NCBI RefSeq assembly: GCF_024519315.1
Contig: NZ_JANIIC010000002.1
Coordinates: forward strand, 62,001 to 126,000
DNA: 64,000 bases
Direction: 5' to 3'
Origin: Streptomyces malaysiensis subsp. samsunensis
GTDB lineage: Bacteria; Actinomycetota; Actinomycetes; Streptomycetales; Streptomycetaceae
The position numbers were made by a program, and so were the translations under genes. This document shows positions 28,600 through 37,497 of this stretch, one piece after another (position 1 is the stretch's first letter; every line of letters starts with the position of its first letter). A model generated the notes under the pieces. That model saw nothing but the letters and a program-made list of their open reading frames with translations, searched no databases and was not told where the DNA came from.

Positions 28600-29427
28600 G
28601 TGAAGATCGGCGTATCCACATTCGTCACCGACCAGGGCATCCGGCCCGCGCCCCTCGGGCGGGCCCTCGAGGAGCGCGGTTTCGACTCGCTCTTCATCGC
28701 GGAACACAGCCATATCCCGGTGGACCGCCGCACCCCCTATCCGGGTGGCGGAGACCTTCCGGAGGTCTACTACCACACCCTCGACCCGTATGTGACGCTG
28801 GCCGCGATCGCCTCGGTCACCGAGCGGCTGCTGCTGGGGACGGGCATCGCCCTGCTGGTGCAGCGGGACCCGATCCACACCGCCAACGAGGTGGCCTCCC
28901 TCGACGTGATCTCCGGCGGACGCGCCGTGTTCGGGGTGGGCGCGGGCTGGAACCGTGAGGAGATGGAGAACCACGGGACGGATCCGTCCACCCGGGGCCG
29001 GCTGATGAACGAGCGGCTGCGGGCCATCCGTGAGCTGTGGACGAAGGAGAAGCCCGAATTCCACGGGGAGTTCGTGAACTTCGACCCGGTCTTCCTGTGG
29101 CCCAAGCCGGTCCAGCGGCCGCATCCACCGATCTATGTGGGTGGCGGCGGCGAGGCCGCGTTCCGCCGGATCGCCGAGCTCGGCGACGCCTGGCTGGCCA
29201 ACAGCGGATCCCCCGAGGAGCTGCGCCCGCAGATGGAGCGGCTGCGCGAGGTGGCCGGCCGCGAGGTGCCGGTGACGCTGTACGCGATGCCCGAGGACGC
29301 CGAGGCGGTCGAGGGGTATCAGCGCATCGGTGTGGAGCGGGTGCTGTTCTATCTGCCGACGATGCCGGAGGCGGAGACGATCGCGCGGCTGGACTCGATG
29401 GCCGGGATCGCCGCCCGGTTCCGGTGA
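28600..29427 (+). CDS. LLM-class F420-dependent oxidoreductase
   Basis: A 275-residue luciferase-fold oxidoreductase of the actinobacterial F420-dependent group. It begins MKIGVSTFVTDQGIRPAPLGRALEERGFDSLFIAEH and has the HTLDPYVTLAAIASVTERLLLGTGIAL block, VGAGWNREEMENHG (near 116-129) and WPKPVQRPHPPIYVGGGGEAAFRRI (166 onward), all typical of this group. These enzymes use reduced or oxidised coenzyme F420 rather than FMNH2, and physiological substrates are mostly unknown. GTG 28600 has GGGAG upstream. A PPOX-type putative F420 protein follows 16 nt later, so the pair may act in one redox process. Confidence 0.82.
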   Translation: MKIGVSTFVTDQGIRPAPLGRALEERGFDSLFIAEHSHIPVDRRTPYPGGGDLPEVYYHTLDPYVTLAAIASVTERLLLGTGIALLVQRDPIHTANEVASLDVISGGRAVFGVGAGWNREEMENHGTDPSTRGRLMNERLRAIRELWTKEKPEFHGEFVNFDPVFLWPKPVQRPHPPIYVGGGGEAAFRRIAELGDAWLANSGSPEELRPQMERLREVAGREVPVTLYAMPEDAEAVEGYQRIGVERVLFYLPTMPEAETIARLDSMAGIAARFR

Positions 29428-29443
29428 GCCACCGGGGCCCGCG

Positions 29444-29875
29444 ATGCCACGGCTGACGAGCGAGCGGGCGCGGGAGCGGTTCGCACGGGCCAGGCTGGCC
29501 CGGCTGGCCACCGTCGGCGCCGGGGACCACCCGCATCTGGTGCCGGTGGTCTTCGCGCTGACCGGCGACACCGTGGTGACGGCCGTCGACCACAAGCCGA
29601 AGCGGACGACACGGCTGAAACGCCTGGACAACATCCGCGCCCACCCCGCCGTATGCCTTCTGGTGGACGACTACGACGAGAACTGGGACCACCTGTGGTG
29701 GGCGCGGGCCGACGGCACGGCCCGCGTCCTGCCACCGGCGGAGGAGTCGGAGGTGTCCGCGGGTTATGTCCGGCTGCTCGTGGACACCTACCCGGCCCAG
29801 TACGCGGACCGGCCGCCGCGCGGGCCGGTCGTGGAGATCACCGTCGGCCGGTGGAGCGGTTGGCGGGCCGTATGA
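29444..29875 (+). CDS. PPOX-class F420-dependent oxidoreductase
   Basis: A 143-residue split-barrel flavin/F420-binding protein (TIGR03668-like). Recognisable elements are ARLATVGAGDHPHLVPVVFAL at residues 20-40, TAVDHKPKRTTRLKRLDNIRAHP (near 48-70) with the basic cofactor-phosphate-binding residues, and LLVDDYDENWDHLWWARADGTA. ATG 29444 lies 16 nt after the luciferase-fold gene. These small proteins bind F420 or biliverdin-like ligands. The next gene is convergent with only 20 nt between, and only weak dyad symmetry is visible there. Confidence 0.8.
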   Translation: MPRLTSERARERFARARLARLATVGAGDHPHLVPVVFALTGDTVVTAVDHKPKRTTRLKRLDNIRAHPAVCLLVDDYDENWDHLWWARADGTARVLPPAEESEVSAGYVRLLVDTYPAQYADRPPRGPVVEITVGRWSGWRAV

Positions 29876-29895
29876 GCCCGCCGCCCGTGGGCGCG

Positions 29896-30273
29896 TCAGC
29901 GCACGGACTCCGCCATCCTCGCGAACTCGCCGCCCAGCTGGGACATGGCGTGGTCGTACTCCTCGGCCGAGACGGCCTCCCGGAGCGTGGCGAGGACCGC
30001 CCGGACCCCCCGGTCGGCCTCCGTCTCGGTCAGCCCGGTGCGCTCCCGCACCCTGCGGATCGACTCATCGGGGTCGAAGATCTCCATGTCCCCCTCCCCG
30101 CGCCGAAGGGCTTCCCGGAGGTGTTCGGGCAGCTCCTGGGCGAGCTCCCGGGCCTCGCCCGCGCTCAGGCGGGCCGCGACGGTCTCGAGCGTGGCGCGGG
30201 TGACATCGGCCGCTTCCTGCCGTGAGAGCTGGGTGCGGTCCGCCACTGTCCGGAAGAACTCCCGGTCGTCCAT
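29896..30273 (-). CDS. DUF2267 protein
   Basis: A 125-residue all-helical protein of family DUF2267. It begins MDDREFFRTVADRTQLSRQEAADVTRATL and contains LSAGEARELAQELPEHLREAL, the signature of the family, plus a second half-repeat RVRERTGLTETEADRGVRAVLATLREAVS. Function is unknown. Members often sit with stress and SigB-type genes, as here. ATG 30273 has AGGGAGG upstream. It is divergent from the DUF308 gene across 146 bp. Confidence 0.82.
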   Translation of the reverse strand: MDDREFFRTVADRTQLSRQEAADVTRATLETVAARLSAGEARELAQELPEHLREALRRGEGDMEIFDPDESIRRVRERTGLTETEADRGVRAVLATLREAVSAEEYDHAMSQLGGEFARMAESVR

Positions 30274-30419
30274 GCGGCCTCCCTACGACGCGCACCAGGA
30301 CAGGGCCTCAACCCCACCTTGCCATGCGCGCCCACCTCCCGCGAGGCGCCGGAGCGGGCACGGAGGGACCATGGAGCCATGGGCCACGGCCATCTTGTTC
30401 CCTCAGGAGGTGGACGACC

Positions 30420-31130
30420 ATGACCTACTCCTCCGACAGTCCACACGGCTCCGAGCAGCCGAGGGAGGAACCCTCCGGCCGGCCGGGAGAGCGGCCCTTC
30501 GGCGAGGGCAGCCCGTACGCCGCGTTGCAGAACGTCATGTCCAACGCCGCCTGGCAGGTCCTGGTGACCGCCGGTCTGGTGGCGATCGCGCTGGGCATCA
30601 TGGTGCTGGCATGGCCGGCGGCCTCCCTGACGGTGGTCGGCGCCCTGTTCGGCGCCTATCTGCTGATCAGCGGGATCTTCCAGCTGGCCGGCGCCTTCGG
30701 CGCGCATATACCGAGACATCTGCGGGTGCTGAGTTTCATCACCGGGGCGCTGAGCGTGCTGCTCGGACTGCTCTGCTTCCGGGGCCCGGCCCAGTCGATC
30801 CTGCTGCTCGCGCTGTGGATCGGCTTCGCCTGGCTGATCCGGGGCGTGATGCAGACCGCCACGGCGATCTCCGGTGAGGGCATCCCCGCGCGGGGCTGGC
30901 AGGTGTTCCTCGGTCTGCTCACCATCGTGGCCGGGATCATCCTGATCGTGGCGCCCTTCGGCTCGATCACCGCACTCACCGTGGTGGCCGGTATCTGGCT
31001 GATCGCCCTGGGCATCATCGAGATCATGCACGGCATCCAGTTGCGCATGCACCTCGGCGGCGGCGCGCCCCGCGCGGAGCACCGGGGGCTGCACTTCCCC
31101 TTCCGCTCGCAGCCGCATCCTCAGGCATAG
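30420..31130 (+). CDS. HdeD/DUF308 family membrane protein
   Basis: A 236-residue membrane protein. A 43-residue hydrophilic, proline-rich N-terminus precedes six hydrophobic helices grouped in pairs (for example WQVLVTAGLVAIALGIMVLA near 44-63, VVGALFGAYLLISGIFQL, and VVAGIWLIALGIIEIMHGIQL near 195-215). This is the DUF308 repeat of HdeD-type proteins, linked to acid-stress tolerance in enterobacteria. The actinobacterial role is not established. ATG 30420 follows AGGAGG. A terminator hairpin lies 9 nt after the stop. Confidence 0.8.
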   Translation: MTYSSDSPHGSEQPREEPSGRPGERPFGEGSPYAALQNVMSNAAWQVLVTAGLVAIALGIMVLAWPAASLTVVGALFGAYLLISGIFQLAGAFGAHIPRHLRVLSFITGALSVLLGLLCFRGPAQSILLLALWIGFAWLIRGVMQTATAISGEGIPARGWQVFLGLLTIVAGIILIVAPFGSITALTVVAGIWLIALGIIEIMHGIQLRMHLGGGAPRAEHRGLHFPFRSQPHPQA

Positions 31131-31139
31131 CCGGGCCGT

Positions 31140-31165
31140 CGCGACGGCCACTCACGGCCGTCGCG
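31140..31165 (+). terminator. Hairpin terminator after the DUF308 gene
   Basis: CGCGACGGCC (31140-31149) and GGCCGTCGCG (31156-31165) form a 10-bp perfect stem with a 6-nt loop. Confidence 0.65.
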
Positions 31166-31217
31166 GCGGATCGCGGACGGTCAGGGGCTCCGGCTCGGGA
31201 CGGGGTGGCGGGGTGTG

Positions 31218-31376
31218 TCAGCGGGTCTGCACCCACCACGCCATCAGGCCGATGGCCGCGGTGCCACACGCATACGAGGCACCCCGGACGAAGTTGGCGG
31301 CGGCGAGTCGGCCGTATCGACGCCATCTGCTGCTGGAACGGCTGGGTACCGGTGGGCGAACCTCCATGGTGTGCAT
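31218..31376 (-). CDS. Small hypothetical membrane protein
   Basis: A 52-residue frame from ATG 31376, preceded by AAAGGGGCTCC. The first 30 residues are basic and Ser/Arg-rich (SRSSSRWRRYGRLAAANF). The last 20 form one hydrophobic helix (SYACGTAAIGLMAWWVQTR). It could be a single-pass membrane peptide. The 147-nt gap before the next gene is relatively A+T-rich and probably holds its promoter. No family is recognised. Confidence 0.5.
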   Translation of the reverse strand: MHTMEVRPPVPSRSSSRWRRYGRLAAANFVRGASYACGTAAIGLMAWWVQTR

Positions 31377-31523
31377 ATGGAGCCCCTTTCGTGAGCGTAC
31401 GGACGGTGACTGTCCGACGCGGGGGAACGACGCGCTGGAGAAAGCATACAAAAGTGTGAACTTGCTCCATGGATCGGACTCGCCGAAAAAATTCCTTTCG
31501 ACACGATTTCAGAACGGGGCCGA

Positions 31524-34289
31524 TCAGCGCGATTTGGCGGCCGCGGGCACGGTGCGGGTGGCGGTGTTCCAGCCCGAGATCCGCACCGAGGGGGTCGAAC
31601 CGCCCAGGTCCGCGGTGCGATAGGTGGCCGTGAGCGTCATCGACTCGCCCGGCCACAGGCTCACCTCGTTGTCCGACCAGTGAACGGGCAGTACGGGCCG
31701 GTCCGAGCCGTTCACCAGATGGGCGTCCACGAGCAGCGCCGGAGTGCGCCCGCTCCCGGTGTTGCGCAGGGTGACGGTCGTGGTGGCGGTGGAGTCCGGC
31801 CCGCGGCTCGTGCTGGCAGTGGCGGACACGGGCGCCTTGGCCATGTCGTCGAGTCCGGTCAGATCCGCGTAGGAGGTGGTGGGGGTGTAGTACCACTCGG
31901 TGCTGTCCCAGTCGAGCACGTCCTTCTCGGTGGAGAGCCAGTACACATTGCGGCTGACCTCCTTGCCGGTGCGGTCGGTGAGCTGGAGCTTGACCAGATA
32001 GGCGCCGGACACTCCGCCGACGTCCGCCGGGACGGTGAGCGCGGTGGCCTTGCCGCCGTCGCCCGGCACCCGTAGACCGGTGGCGCTCCTCTCGAACTTC
32101 CGGGTGCCGTCGGGGGTGTAGAGGCCCACGCGGGCGGTGAGACCGGTGGCGGGGGTGTGCCGGCCGTTGACCACGACCACCGAGCGGGTGTCGTACGAGT
32201 ACTGGATGTGCAGCGGCTCATTGGCCTTCTTGGCGCCGTAGTAGGCCCCGCCCTGGTCCAGATAGCGGTCGAAGAGCTGCCAGTGGAGCGAGGTCCAGCC
32301 GCTGTTCAGCATCCAGTGGACCACACCGGTGGCGGGCCGGGAGGCGTCGGAGAAGTTGCGCGCGTACGCCTCGAACTGGGCGCGCACCGCCTCGTAGCGG
32401 GCGAGCCGCGCCTTGCGCACATAGTCCGTCAGCCCGCTGGGCGGTCCGTAGCGGCCGATCAGCGCGTTGCCGAAGAGCTGGAGGTCGCCGAAGGTGTCGG
32501 ACGGGGACCGGTGGTACTGCTTGGCCGACGGGTCGCGCCACAGGGTTTCCAGTTCGCCGGGGGAGATCATGCGCCGGAGCGTGTCCAGGGTGGGGATGTC
32601 GGGTCCGGCGCCGGTCTCGGAGTTGAAACCGGTGGCACCGCCCTCCCGCTTGGCGTACCAGTAGTCCGGCGGAACCCAGTCGTAGGGGCCGGTCATCTTC
32701 ATACCGGACGTGCCCAGCTTCGGCGAGGACTTGGCGGAGGCGGCGGGGATCACCGGGTTCGGCCAGTCGGCGGCCTCGAGCGCGTCGAGGTAGTTCTTCT
32801 CGATGGTGGCGTCGGGGGCGAAGTCGCTGCCGATGAGGAAGGAGATCACGCTGGGGTGGTCGCGCAGCCGGGCGGCCTCGGCGGCCATCGAGTCCTTGGC
32901 CACCGGGTAGTCGGCGGCGGTCCACTTCTCCCCCGTCTCCTCGCCGTTGACCTGGCCCTCCCACTTGTCGCAGCACTCCCAGCCGGGGAGGGTCAGAATG
33001 CCGTAGCGGTCGGTGAGGTCGAAGAACTCGTCCGGTTCGATATGGCCTTCCAGGCGGACGGTGTTCAGCCCCAGGTCGAGGGTGTACTTCAGCCGGTCCT
33101 CCACCGAGCGGGCGTCCCAGCGCAGAAACACATCGGGGGACCAGCCGCCCGCCTTGATCAGCAGCGGGCGTCCGTTGATGAGGTACCGCCGGGCGCCGTC
33201 GGCGTTCAGCGGCGCCTTGACGTCGCGGATGCCGAAGCTGTGGTGGGCGGTGTCGGAGGGGGTGCCCGAGACGGTGGCGGTGAGGTCGAAGTCGTACAGC
33301 GGCTGGTCGCCCATCCCGGCGGGCCACCACACCTCGGGCCGCTCCAGCCGCAGTCCGGGGAAGTCGGCGGGGGTGAAGGTGAGCGCCCTGCTCTCGTGCG
33401 CGGCGAGCGAGACCGTACGGCTGATGGCCGCGGGACCGGCCGTGCCGGAGACCGTGGCGGTGACCGGGGAGGCGGAGTCGTTGCGGACCCGGGCCTTGAC
33501 GGTGAGCTCGGCGGAGGCGAGCGATCCGGTGTCCAGCCGGGTGGTCACATGCGCGTCGCGCAGGGCCACCGGGCCGCCACGGCGGACCAGCACATCGCGG
33601 ACGATGCCCATGTTCTCGTCGGGCGGGGGCTGGAGCCAGTCGATCCAGCCCATCGTGAGGTTCTTGCGCGGATCGTTGGGCTGGACACGGAACGCCACCG
33701 TATTGGTGCCCGCCCCGACCAGGTCGGTGACATCCAGCTCATGCCGGGTGTACGCCCCGGCGATCTGCTCCTTGGTGGCCACCCGAACGCCGTTGACATA
33801 CACATCGGCGGCGGACACCACACCGCTGACGCCCAGATAGGTACGGCGCGAGGGGTCGGCCACGGTGAAGTCGCCGCGGTACCACCAGGGGACGGCGAAG
33901 TCGGCGGCGGGGATCTTCTCCAGGTTGGTCGAGTGGAACGGATCCGGGTACGTCCCGGCCGCGAGCAGCCCGGCGAGCACCGTCGACCGGGGCCCCACGG
34001 AGTGCCAGCCGGACGCCGGGTAGCCGGGGGTGGAGATGTCCGCGGGGGTGTCCGTCACCTTGGCCGAGGACTGCGTGGCGAAACCCGCCAGCGGGGTCGC
34101 GGTGCCGGGGGCCGCGCCCACCCGGGTCACCGGGGCCGGGGCGCCCGCCGCCATCCCGGTGCGCGGGGGCGCCGCGCCCGTGGTGAGGGAGACGGTGAGG
34201 AGCAGGCCGCCGACGGCGAGCGAGGCGGTCAGGGCGCGTCGAACGCGGGCACGCGCCCGCCGCCGGGGTGGTACCGGACGCAGGACCAC
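31524..34289 (-). CDS. csxA: Exo-beta-D-glucosaminidase, GH2 (CsxA type)
   Basis: A large secreted glycoside hydrolase of 921 residues that releases glucosamine from chitosan-oligosaccharide ends. A basic N-terminus (RRRARARVRRALTASLAVGGLLL) forms the signal. It is followed by the jelly-roll sugar-binding domain (VPWWYRGDFTV, GVSGVVSAADVYVNGV), Ig-like domains and the TIM barrel. The catalytic acid lies in FLIGSDFAPD (Asp near 489) and the nucleophile in GFNSETGAGPDIP (Glu near 558). These match the distinctive SDF and SETGAG motifs of CsxA enzymes rather than beta-galactosidases (NES). GTG 34289 is preceded by AGGGAG; TTG 34325 is a weaker alternative. A 19-bp site resembling the chitosanase operator lies 32 bp upstream. 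Confidence 0.85.
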   Translation of the reverse strand: MVLRPVPPRRRARARVRRALTASLAVGGLLLTVSLTTGAAPPRTGMAAGAPAPVTRVGAAPGTATPLAGFATQSSAKVTDTPADISTPGYPASGWHSVGPRSTVLAGLLAAGTYPDPFHSTNLEKIPAADFAVPWWYRGDFTVADPSRRTYLGVSGVVSAADVYVNGVRVATKEQIAGAYTRHELDVTDLVGAGTNTVAFRVQPNDPRKNLTMGWIDWLQPPPDENMGIVRDVLVRRGGPVALRDAHVTTRLDTGSLASAELTVKARVRNDSASPVTATVSGTAGPAAISRTVSLAAHESRALTFTPADFPGLRLERPEVWWPAGMGDQPLYDFDLTATVSGTPSDTAHHSFGIRDVKAPLNADGARRYLINGRPLLIKAGGWSPDVFLRWDARSVEDRLKYTLDLGLNTVRLEGHIEPDEFFDLTDRYGILTLPGWECCDKWEGQVNGEETGEKWTAADYPVAKDSMAAEAARLRDHPSVISFLIGSDFAPDATIEKNYLDALEAADWPNPVIPAASAKSSPKLGTSGMKMTGPYDWVPPDYWYAKREGGATGFNSETGAGPDIPTLDTLRRMISPGELETLWRDPSAKQYHRSPSDTFGDLQLFGNALIGRYGPPSGLTDYVRKARLARYEAVRAQFEAYARNFSDASRPATGVVHWMLNSGWTSLHWQLFDRYLDQGGAYYGAKKANEPLHIQYSYDTRSVVVVNGRHTPATGLTARVGLYTPDGTRKFERSATGLRVPGDGGKATALTVPADVGGVSGAYLVKLQLTDRTGKEVSRNVYWLSTEKDVLDWDSTEWYYTPTTSYADLTGLDDMAKAPVSATASTSRGPDSTATTTVTLRNTGSGRTPALLVDAHLVNGSDRPVLPVHWSDNEVSLWPGESMTLTATYRTADLGGSTPSVRISGWNTATRTVPAAAKSR

Positions 34290-34320
34290 GGATGTCTCCC
34301 TGAGGGCAGGCAGAGCATTG

Positions 34321-34339
34321 GTCAAGCAGGTTTCCTAAC
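34321..34339 (-). promoter_or_regulatory. Degenerate copy of the chitosanase-type operator before csxA
   Basis: On the minus strand the site reads GTTAGGAAACCTGCTTGAC. It matches 14 of 19 bases of the perfect palindrome in front of the GH75 chitosanase gene, including the whole left arm GTTAGGAAA. Confidence 0.5.
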
Positions 34340-34420
34340 AAACCAGGGACGGTAGAGAGCTGAACGAGCCATGCCAACCAGCCCCCGGAGAAATGGCCCG
34401 TCCGGCGCAACAGCGCGATG

Positions 34421-34450
34421 AGGCGCGGAGCGCCACCGCTCCGCGCCTCT
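34421..34450 (-). terminator. Hairpin terminator after the release-factor-like gene
   Basis: GAGGCGCGGAGC (34421-34432) and GCTCCGCGCCTC (34439-34450) form a perfect 12-bp stem with a 6-nt loop, 15 nt beyond the stop of the minus-strand gene. Confidence 0.75.
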
Positions 34451-34465
34451 TCCCTCCGCGCCTCG

Positions 34466-35620
34466 TCAGGCGTGCCAGCGCAGTACCGCGCCCAGGCCCC
34501 CGGCCGGTCCCGGAACCCCCTCGGGCACCAGCAGCACCTCGGTGTCGGCCACCGCGGCGGACCGCATCAGCGCGTCGTCCGCACGGGCGGGCTCGGGTGC
34601 TCTGACACCCATGGCGCGCGCCTGGGAGCGCTGTACGGCGACCTGATCGGCGTCGGGGCCGATCCACACCTCGTGGCGCATATCGCCCCCGGTGTGCCCC
34701 AGCAGCAGCGTGGCCGCCTGATGGCTGCGCATGGCCTCCACGACCGCCGGCACCCCCTCCGCCGCCCCGCTGCTCGGCGGCCCGGCGCCGTCGTGTCCGC
34801 TCGGGCCCGGCCCGCCGGGGCGGCCCCGCCCGGCGCGGAAGAGATCGAGGACCGACTCCAGATGGGCGCGGGCGCACTCCGCCCGAGCGTGGTCGATCTC
34901 CACGTTCAGCAGTTCGGAGCAGCCGGCGGCCCTGCTGCCGTGGCGCATCTCCTCCGTCTTGGCCCGCAGCGGCTCGGGCAGCCGGTCGCGCACGGCCCGG
35001 CGCCCGCGCGGATCACCGGCCAGGATCAGCAGCTCGGCGTCGCTCTCCGCCCACTGCCGCACCAGCTCGTCGGCCACCCGATCGGCGGTCTGCTCCCAGG
35101 TGTTCCCGACCCGGTTGCGGTAGTGCCACTCATAGCGGTCCGCGGGCACCGACCGATGGCCCCGGCCGTGCGCCCTGCGGCCCGCGGCGCGGCCCGCAGG
35201 GCGGGTTCCGGTGTCGTCCCGCAGCTCCAGATCGGCCCCCGCCTGGTCGACGAAGGCCACCAGACAGGCCGGCCACTCACCGCGGAACGTGGCCAGCGGC
35301 GCCACCCGCGGCAGCATCGACCAGGACGTCACCACATCGATCGGGGCCGTGGCCAGCGGCAGGTCGAGCACCACCTCGCCACCCGCCGCGAACAGCGCCC
35401 GCCCCGCGGACGCCCTGGCCTCCTCCTCACCGGCCAGCCGCTCGACCACCGCGTCGCAGGTGGCGCGGTCGGCGCCCTGGCTGGTCAGCTGATCCGCCAC
35501 GAACCGCTCCCGCAGCCTGCGCCGCGTGGGCGCGTCCTCCGTACTGCGAGAGGTGTCCATGTAGACGCCCGCCCATGGACCGGGGCGGTCGAACAACGGC
35601 TTCAGGAATCCAACGTCCAT
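34466..35620 (-). CDS. Archaeo-eukaryotic release factor-like protein (baeRF2/Vms1-like)
   Basis: A 384-residue protein of the bacterial branch of eRF1/Vms1-like proteins, which are thought to act on stalled ribosomes or peptidyl-tRNA. The N-terminal part has WAGVYMDTSRSTEDAPTRRRLRERF. The central eRF1 domain-2-like region has the YEWHYRNRVGNTWEQTADRVADEL and ELLILAGDPRGRRAVRDRL blocks. The C-terminal L7Ae/pelota-like region has QAATLLLGHTGGDMRHEVWIGPD and DTEVLLVPEG. ATG 35620 has a strong GGGGGAGGTT site; the longer frame to 35719 is rejected. It is divergent from the DNA-repair pair across 131 bp. Biochemical role in bacteria is not settled. Confidence 0.72.
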   Translation of the reverse strand: MDVGFLKPLFDRPGPWAGVYMDTSRSTEDAPTRRRLRERFVADQLTSQGADRATCDAVVERLAGEEEARASAGRALFAAGGEVVLDLPLATAPIDVVTSWSMLPRVAPLATFRGEWPACLVAFVDQAGADLELRDDTGTRPAGRAAGRRAHGRGHRSVPADRYEWHYRNRVGNTWEQTADRVADELVRQWAESDAELLILAGDPRGRRAVRDRLPEPLRAKTEEMRHGSRAAGCSELLNVEIDHARAECARAHLESVLDLFRAGRGRPGGPGPSGHDGAGPPSSGAAEGVPAVVEAMRSHQAATLLLGHTGGDMRHEVWIGPDADQVAVQRSQARAMGVRAPEPARADDALMRSAAVADTEVLLVPEGVPGPAGGLGAVLRWHA

Positions 35621-35751
35621 AACCTCCCCCAAACCCGGGGAAACACACGCCAGGAACCGGTCGGCCCGACTGCCGCGGATCGCCGTTTCGCTCCTGACCC
35701 CAGGATCCCTCCACCTCACCGGGATCGCCAGAGCCGACTAGAATCGCTGTC

Positions 35752-37497
35752 ATGGCTCGCTCGAACGAGGAGGTCGAAGCCCTCCTGCGTGAGTACGCCG
35801 ATCTCCTCCTGATCACGGGCGGGGACGCGTACCGGGCGCGTGCGTACGAGAAGGCCGCCCGGGCGATCGGCGGCCATGCGGCCGACATCTCGCAGTTCGA
35901 CGCCAAGGGACTGCGGGAGATCCCGAATGTGGGCCGGTCGATCGCCGACAAGGTGGTCGAGTATCTGCGCACCGGCACCATGCCCGCCGTCGAGGAGGCG
36001 CGCGCCGCGATCCCGGCCGGAGTGCGGGAGCTGACCGCCATCCCGGCGCTCGGACCGAAGAAAGCCATGATCCTCTACGAGGAGCTGGAGATCTCCTCGA
36101 TCGACCAGCTGGCCGACGCGATCGAGGACCACCAGCTGCGCGATCTCAAGGGCTTCGGGCCGAAGTCCGAGGAGAACATCCTCCACGGCATCGCGCTGAT
36201 GCGTGCCGCGGGCCACCGCATCCCGCTCGACGAGGCCATGGACGTGGCCGATGACATCGTCTCCGCCCTCTCCAAGGTGCCCGGCTGCCGGCGGTGTGCG
36301 TACGCCGGGTCGCTGCGCCGGATGCGGGAGACCGTGGGCGATGTGGACATCCTGGTGGCGGCGGAGGAATCCGGCCCGTTCATGGAGGCGTTCACCCGGC
36401 TACCGCTCACCTCCGAGGTGATCGCGCACGGCCAGAAGAAAACATCGATCCGCACCGTCAAGGGGCTCCAGGTGGATCTGCGGGTCCTGCCGCTGGACTC
36501 CTGGGGCGCGGGACTGCTCTACTTCACCGGCTCGAAGGCGCACAACATCCGCATCCGCGCGATCGCGGTGCGCCATGGCCTCAAACTCTCCGAGTACGGC
36601 CTCTTCGAGACCAAGAGCGGCAAGACGATCGCCTCGCGCAGCGAGGAGGACGTCTACGCCCGGCTCGGCATGGAGTGGATCCCGCCGACGCTGCGCGAGG
36701 ACCGGGGCGAGATCAAGGCCGCCCTCGAAGGCCAACTCCCCCGGCTGGTCAGGGAGTCCGATCTGCGGGGCGATCTGCACACCCACACCAACCTCACCGA
36801 CGGGCTGGAATCGCTGGAGGACATGATCGCCAAGGCGGAGCGGCGCGGCTACGCGTACTACGCCATCACCGATCACGCGCCCAAGCTCTATATGCAGCAG
36901 ATGACCGAGGAGAAGATGCTGGTCCAGCGGGAGCGGGTGCGCGCACTCGACCGTGGGCGCGGACACCGGGACACCCGGCTGCTGCACGGTGTGGAGCTGA
37001 ACATCGACGTCGACGGGGACGTGGACTGGCCGGCCGACTTCCTCGAGGACTTCGATGTGTGCGTGGCCTCGGTGCACACCCAGTTCGGGCTGGGCCGGAA
37101 GGCCATGACCCGGCGGCTGGTGAGGGCCTGCGAGAATCCGTACGTCCATGTCATCGGCCATCCGACGACCCGGCTGATCGGCAAACGGCCCGGTATCGAC
37201 GCCGACTTGGACGAGGTGTTCGCCGCCTGCGCCCGCACCGGCACCGCGCTGGAGATCAACGCCCATCCGGACCGGCTCGATCTGTCGGACGACAACATCC
37301 TGCGGGCGAAGTCCTACGGAGTGGTGTTCGCCCTGGACAGCGACGCCCACTCGACCCGCGATCTGGACAACATGCGGTATGGGGTGGGCATGGCCCAGCG
37401 GGGCTGGCTCACCCCGGACGATGTCATCAACACCTGGCCCCTGACCCGGCTGCGGCGTTTCCTGCGCAAGGGCACGGGGCAGCGGCCTTCTACATGA
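35752..37497 (+). CDS. polX: DNA polymerase X with PHP exonuclease domain
   Basis: A 581-residue bacterial PolX for gap filling in base excision repair. Helix-hairpin-helix regions occupy about 1-150 (LREIPNVGRSIADKVVEYL, IPALGPKKAMILYEEL, LKGFGPKSEENIL). The palm has GSLRRMRETVGDVDILV (about 186-202) with the metal-binding Asp pair and a third Asp in LQVDLRVLP. The PHP domain starts at about 340 with GDLHTHTNLTDG and carries further metal ligands in ITDHAPKL, HGVELNIDV, HPTTRLIG and DSDAH. All catalytic residues look intact. The stop overlaps the glycosylase start by ATGA, so repair glycosylase and polymerase are co-expressed. Confidence 0.92.
   Translation: MARSNEEVEALLREYADLLLITGGDAYRARAYEKAARAIGGHAADISQFDAKGLREIPNVGRSIADKVVEYLRTGTMPAVEEARAAIPAGVRELTAIPALGPKKAMILYEELEISSIDQLADAIEDHQLRDLKGFGPKSEENILHGIALMRAAGHRIPLDEAMDVADDIVSALSKVPGCRRCAYAGSLRRMRETVGDVDILVAAEESGPFMEAFTRLPLTSEVIAHGQKKTSIRTVKGLQVDLRVLPLDSWGAGLLYFTGSKAHNIRIRAIAVRHGLKLSEYGLFETKSGKTIASRSEEDVYARLGMEWIPPTLREDRGEIKAALEGQLPRLVRESDLRGDLHTHTNLTDGLESLEDMIAKAERRGYAYYAITDHAPKLYMQQMTEEKMLVQRERVRALDRGRGHRDTRLLHGVELNIDVDGDVDWPADFLEDFDVCVASVHTQFGLGRKAMTRRLVRACENPYVHVIGHPTTRLIGKRPGIDADLDEVFAACARTGTALEINAHPDRLDLSDDNILRAKSYGVVFALDSDAHSTRDLDNMRYGVGMAQRGWLTPDDVINTWPLTRLRRFLRKGTGQRPST

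Noticed and set aside
31524..34355. 732-residue plus-strand frame opposite csxA
   Set aside because: Antisense shadow; csxA has signal peptide, catalytic motifs and ribosome site.
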